NCBI GenBank assembly: GCA_021234155.1
Contig: JAJEKV010000013.1
Span: 8,755,193-8,819,192 of the forward strand
Length of the DNA stretch: 64,000 nucleotides
Direction of reading: 5' to 3'
Source: Isoetes taiwanensis
Taxonomy: Eukaryota; Streptophyta; Lycopodiopsida; Isoetales; Isoetaceae
Under the pieces are notes generated by a model that saw only the letters and a program-made list of their open reading frames with translations, made no database searches and was not told where the DNA came from. The position numbers were made by a program, and so were the translations under genes. How positions within the stretch are numbered: position 1 is the first letter of the stretch; each line of letters opens with the position of its first letter. Below are positions 60,878 through 64,000 of this stretch, piece after piece.

Positions 60878-62620
60878 TCACTGCGTTCTTTGAATCAGCT
60901 TCTGAACCATGACATGCTGCTGAGCAGCAGATAAGAACTCTGAGTTTATTATTGCATTAGAAACCAACACCAATGTAGCAGGAGAGTCGCCTTTTACCTG
61001 CAAAGAATGACCCAGATAATCAAACAGCCCCACTACTATCAAAAATCCAAATTTGCTAACTTACCCAGACACGGCCATTCAAGCCAACCGCAACCTCAAA
61101 TGACAAGTTTTTTCCCAAAGCTTCCAGCACAGGGTATGTTGGTCTGCTCAATAATCTACACAAACAATTGACGATTGTGATCGGGCAACCGATAACTAAT
61201 CAGTTTTCCAACTTAAATTAAAGTCCAGAGCAATAGCAAAAATGTATTGGCAGACATACGCTCTTGCAAGTCCAGTTGAGCAGTCAAAAAGATACCCCTC
61301 CTTTAACTGGCCATATCCTGAAGCCTTCCCACTGGCTGGTGGGAACAAAAGTCAGGCAAGCCAGAAGAAAGGAAGCTATATACCATCTTACCATCAACAC
61401 AGGAAAGTTCCGGGCTAGTATCACGATGTGTTTTTACAACTCTGGCATAAACTACTGCGCCTTCCTACAAAATTACAAAGCCATTAGATTAGAGATCAGA
61501 ACAGTCCCACCATTTTGTTCCTTCAGTGCGACATCAAAATTTGAGAAAAAGAATTATCATCCATAAAAAAAAAAACCTTTATATTTGGCGCATTTCTCCT
61601 TGTTGCACCTTCAAATGCAAGGCTTGGAAGCGAAGCCAATGATGGGCCATTAATGTCAACCAAGAAATGCTGCATTTAGGCTGAAGTTTGTTAGAAACAA
61701 AAAAATACGTATGCATTTGCCGAACTAAGATCGCATACCTCAAATCTCCGACTGACCACAATGCCTATTACAGCATCCTCCATATTAGGTATATACTGCA
61801 TAGAGTGCACCATACATGTCAATAAAATATTCTCCATCCTAAATACATACAATGCGAAAACTGCATTCTGAAATAACCAAATATACTATAAAGCACCACC
61901 TTTCCTAATAACATTGGCAAATATATACATTATAAAACAGCCATATGTACGATAAGGCTCCTTAGCTAGTAAAAATAATAGCCTTGTTAATAGAACAGGG
62001 ACTTCTCCTTGCCTTCTCAGACACCATAATAACTAGGAACTACAAGAAGTAAATAAATATTTATCCCACAGGTTTCAAAATCTGAAAACTTAAAGCGTGG
62101 AAATGGAGAGAAAACTGCACTCGCTGTTGAGGGTTCATGAAATCAATAGACTCAGTTCTGTGTGAACCGTGCACTCATGTCTAGATCATTAAATATTAAT
62201 GATTTTGCTACCTCCGTATGAAAACACTCCTCAATAAATAAATCAGGACATAATGGAATAGTTATCTTAGATGTTGCATTGTTGCTTTCTGTCTCCCATT
62301 AGATTGATTGCCTTCTAAGATGCTGCCTTTATGATGGGCATAATAAAGTTTTACGGAAAGCAAAAGCTGATAAATCTGGTAAGTAAGATATACCCGTCTC
62401 TGTGAACTTTCTACCCAATACTTGTTTTTTTCATGTCTCAAACGCCCAGCTTTGGTTGCTATAATATAGTCTCCATCCTAAACATGACAAGATGTAATGA
62501 GCCACCAAATCCAGAACATGTATAAAGCTTCATCAATTTATACCTGAAGAAGACCTCCTCCGAGTCTCAATTCCCCGATTTGGCTTTTAATGTCAAGAAC
62601 TATATCCCCAGGTGCCTGCT
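60878..62620 (-). CDS. RRP40: Exosome complex subunit RRP40 (EXOSC3), spliced
   Basis: Eight minus-strand exons splice in phase: 62,620-62,544 (QAPGDIVLDIKSQIGELRLG), 62,477-62,394 (ATKAGRLRHEKNKYWVESSQ), 61,795-61,739 (YIPNMEDAVIGIVVSRR), 61,669-61,577 (FLVDINGPS, then LAFEGATRRNAP), 61,464-61,392 (EGAVVYARVV, SPELSCVD), 61,335 to about 61,263 (SGKASGYGQLKEGYLFDCST), 61,155-61,065 (PVLEALGKNLSFEVAVGLNG) and 60,997-60,878 (VKGDSPATLVLVSNAIIN..., stop TGA 60,880-60,878). These are the N-terminal, S1 and KH parts of RRP40, a cap subunit of the RNA exosome that degrades and processes RNA in nucleus and cytoplasm. All junctions have GT-AG ends except the 3' side of the sixth exon, which carries about two extra bases. 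A short first exon is missing; an ATG at 62,810 (MAATGEPF) is a candidate. It appears functional. Confidence 0.93.
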
Positions 62621-64000
62621 CTAAAATAAAAGTATTATCTTTTTAGAAGGTAAAGTGTCATATACATCTGCGCGCTAAATATGCGCTTGTCCTACAAAAA
62701 ATGGCACTCTATTCTTTGAGTCAAATTGATGGCTCATGTCAAATAAAAAAGGAGAATCGCAATTAGGATTGTACCACTATATCTTCAAAGGGCTCCCCTG
62801 TTGCTGCCATAGCGATTACTGGAGCGCAACTCTGAAAGGATGCAGATTTCTCAAGGAACAATATAAGCAATTCAAAGAGCGCAGACCTAGACAAGCAAAA
62901 TACCTCTAAAAGGTCAGGAAACTCGACGTAACCTTCACTCTAGCCTGCTTTCCAACCTCCAAACTGGCCGCTTTCACTTTCATCTGTATGAAAGGAGCAG
63001 AGCTTCTGGGATCAGATTTAAGCCATCAAGCAGCAAGGAAGGCGCTAAATGAAACATTAGAGCCATAGTCGGAGAACTCACGAGCTCATTTCAATGAGCG
63101 CGGCAATACTCGAGAAAGAAATACTTTGCCGGAACCCTAAAAGTGTGTAATTTCGAAATTTGCCAACCATTAAAAAACAGTAAAAAGTAAAAAAGCCATC
63201 GTAATCAACGGGAGGCTTAAATTATGCCCATATCGAGAAGGGGGGCAGGCATGGGGCAAAGGATTGGGTGGTTAGGGTTAGGGGTATGCAAAACGACCTA
63301 GAGATCGCTATATAACTGGTTAGAAAATATTTTTAGAAAATATTGGGTGGTTAGGGTTAGGGGTATGCAAAAAGACCTAGAGATCTGGTTAGAAAATATT
63401 TGAGAAAAAGTTAACAATATGGCATTTGGGTCGCCAATTTTGTCATTGTATTAATTCTGTGCTGCCACGTGGCAGACAATTCCATTGCAAAATGGTATGT
63501 TGGGTCGACCATTCCGCGGTGACAGGTTTATGTTGGGTCGACCATTCCGCGGTGACAGGTTTAACCAGTTATGACAACAGACAACAGAGGAATCTTGAAT
63601 AAACCTCTGCCGGCCTGGGCAGATTCGATGGTGATGTTGAGCTAGCAAATCTAAAGCAAGAAAGGCAAGAAAAGTATGGCGGAAAACACAGAAGACAACA
63701 AAAAACGCAGAAGAAAACCTGCACAAAACAAGATAAAACCACAAATATGAAAGCACAAACATGTAAAATGGCTATGGAGGAAGAAAGACGAGAAAAAGTA
63801 TGGCAAGAGGAGAAAAGTCAATGATAAAGAGGACTCTTAAAAAAAAAAGCCATTGAAGAATGAAAAAGAAATGGCAGGGCTTAAGCTAAGAGGTCATAAC
63901 TCTGGCGATGTATTTGAAAGAATCGGTTATACCAGTAGAGGAAGGTTTGATCTTTTCAAGGCCTTCTTTCCCAGTTGAAGTCGATGCTTCCTTGAATCTG
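62621..64000. other. RRP40 5' region with tandem repeats
   Basis: Contains the probable first exon and promoter side of RRP40 (minus strand). From 63,263 to 63,420 a 79-bp unit beginning ATTGGGTGGTTAGGG occurs twice, each with a telomere-like TTAGGGTTAGGGG. From 63,496 to 63,561 a 33-bp unit beginning TATGTTGGGTCGACC occurs twice. Beyond this I see no gene up to the window end. Confidence 0.55.

Larger units (their letters stand above)
40291..63998 (+). repeat. 40-kb-spaced direct repeat, copy B
   Basis: The better-reading copy. It starts in mid-copia only because copy A is cut by the window edge, and it continues to the right edge, so neither true end of the repeat unit is visible. Confidence 0.97.

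Overview
This window looks like land-plant nuclear DNA. It carries spliced genes with short AT-rich GT-AG introns, a Ty1/copia LTR retrotransposon, an L1-type LINE with a poly(A) tail, hAT transposase remnants, a MITE-like inverted-repeat element, and plant housekeeping genes (exosome subunit RRP40, lactate dehydrogenase, a BTB/POZ protein). I see no prokaryotic genes, no CRISPR array and no RNA gene.

Layout. The dominant structure is a very large direct repeat. Positions 1-23,220 (copy A) correspond throughout to 40,291-63,998 (copy B); both run into the window edges. The offset is 40,290 bp at the left end and 40,778 bp at the right end, so copy A is about 0.5 kb shorter. Copy B order: 3' half of a copia element (the whole element is 38,135-42,884), BTB/POZ gene on the minus strand (about 44.2-45.7 kb, perhaps to 46.3 kb), 5'-truncated LINE (47.1-51.3 kb), LDH on the plus strand (51.45-52.6 kb), hAT remnant, a 1.17-kb retroposon with a 19-bp target-site duplication (54.8-55.9 kb), MITE-like element (59.3-59.7 kb), second hAT remnant (59.8-60.4 kb), and the RRP40 gene on the minus strand (60.9-62.6 kb or slightly beyond). 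Copy A has the same order with far more frame breaks. Between the copies lie about 8 kb without a recognised gene (23.2-31.4 kb), then a second, smaller duplication: a 2.2-kb block at 31,470-33,690 repeated at about 35,390-37,635. Each small block holds the exons of an unrecognised minus-strand gene.

Reliability. Many differences between copies sit at CAG/CTG sites or in homopolymers, and each copy breaks reading frames that the other keeps. That pattern suggests consensus error, possibly at CHG-methylated sites, on top of (or instead of) true divergence. Whether the 40-kb repeat is a real segmental duplication or an assembly artefact cannot be settled from the sequence alone, and pseudogene calls in copy A depend on it.

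The genes do not form an operon or pathway; they are independent plant genes in a transposon-rich setting. The most useful results are gene structures spread over many small exons (RRP40, BTB), a copia primer-binding site matching the anticodon arm of initiator tRNA-Met, and an LDH with a transit-peptide-like leader whose promoter side is occupied by a LINE.
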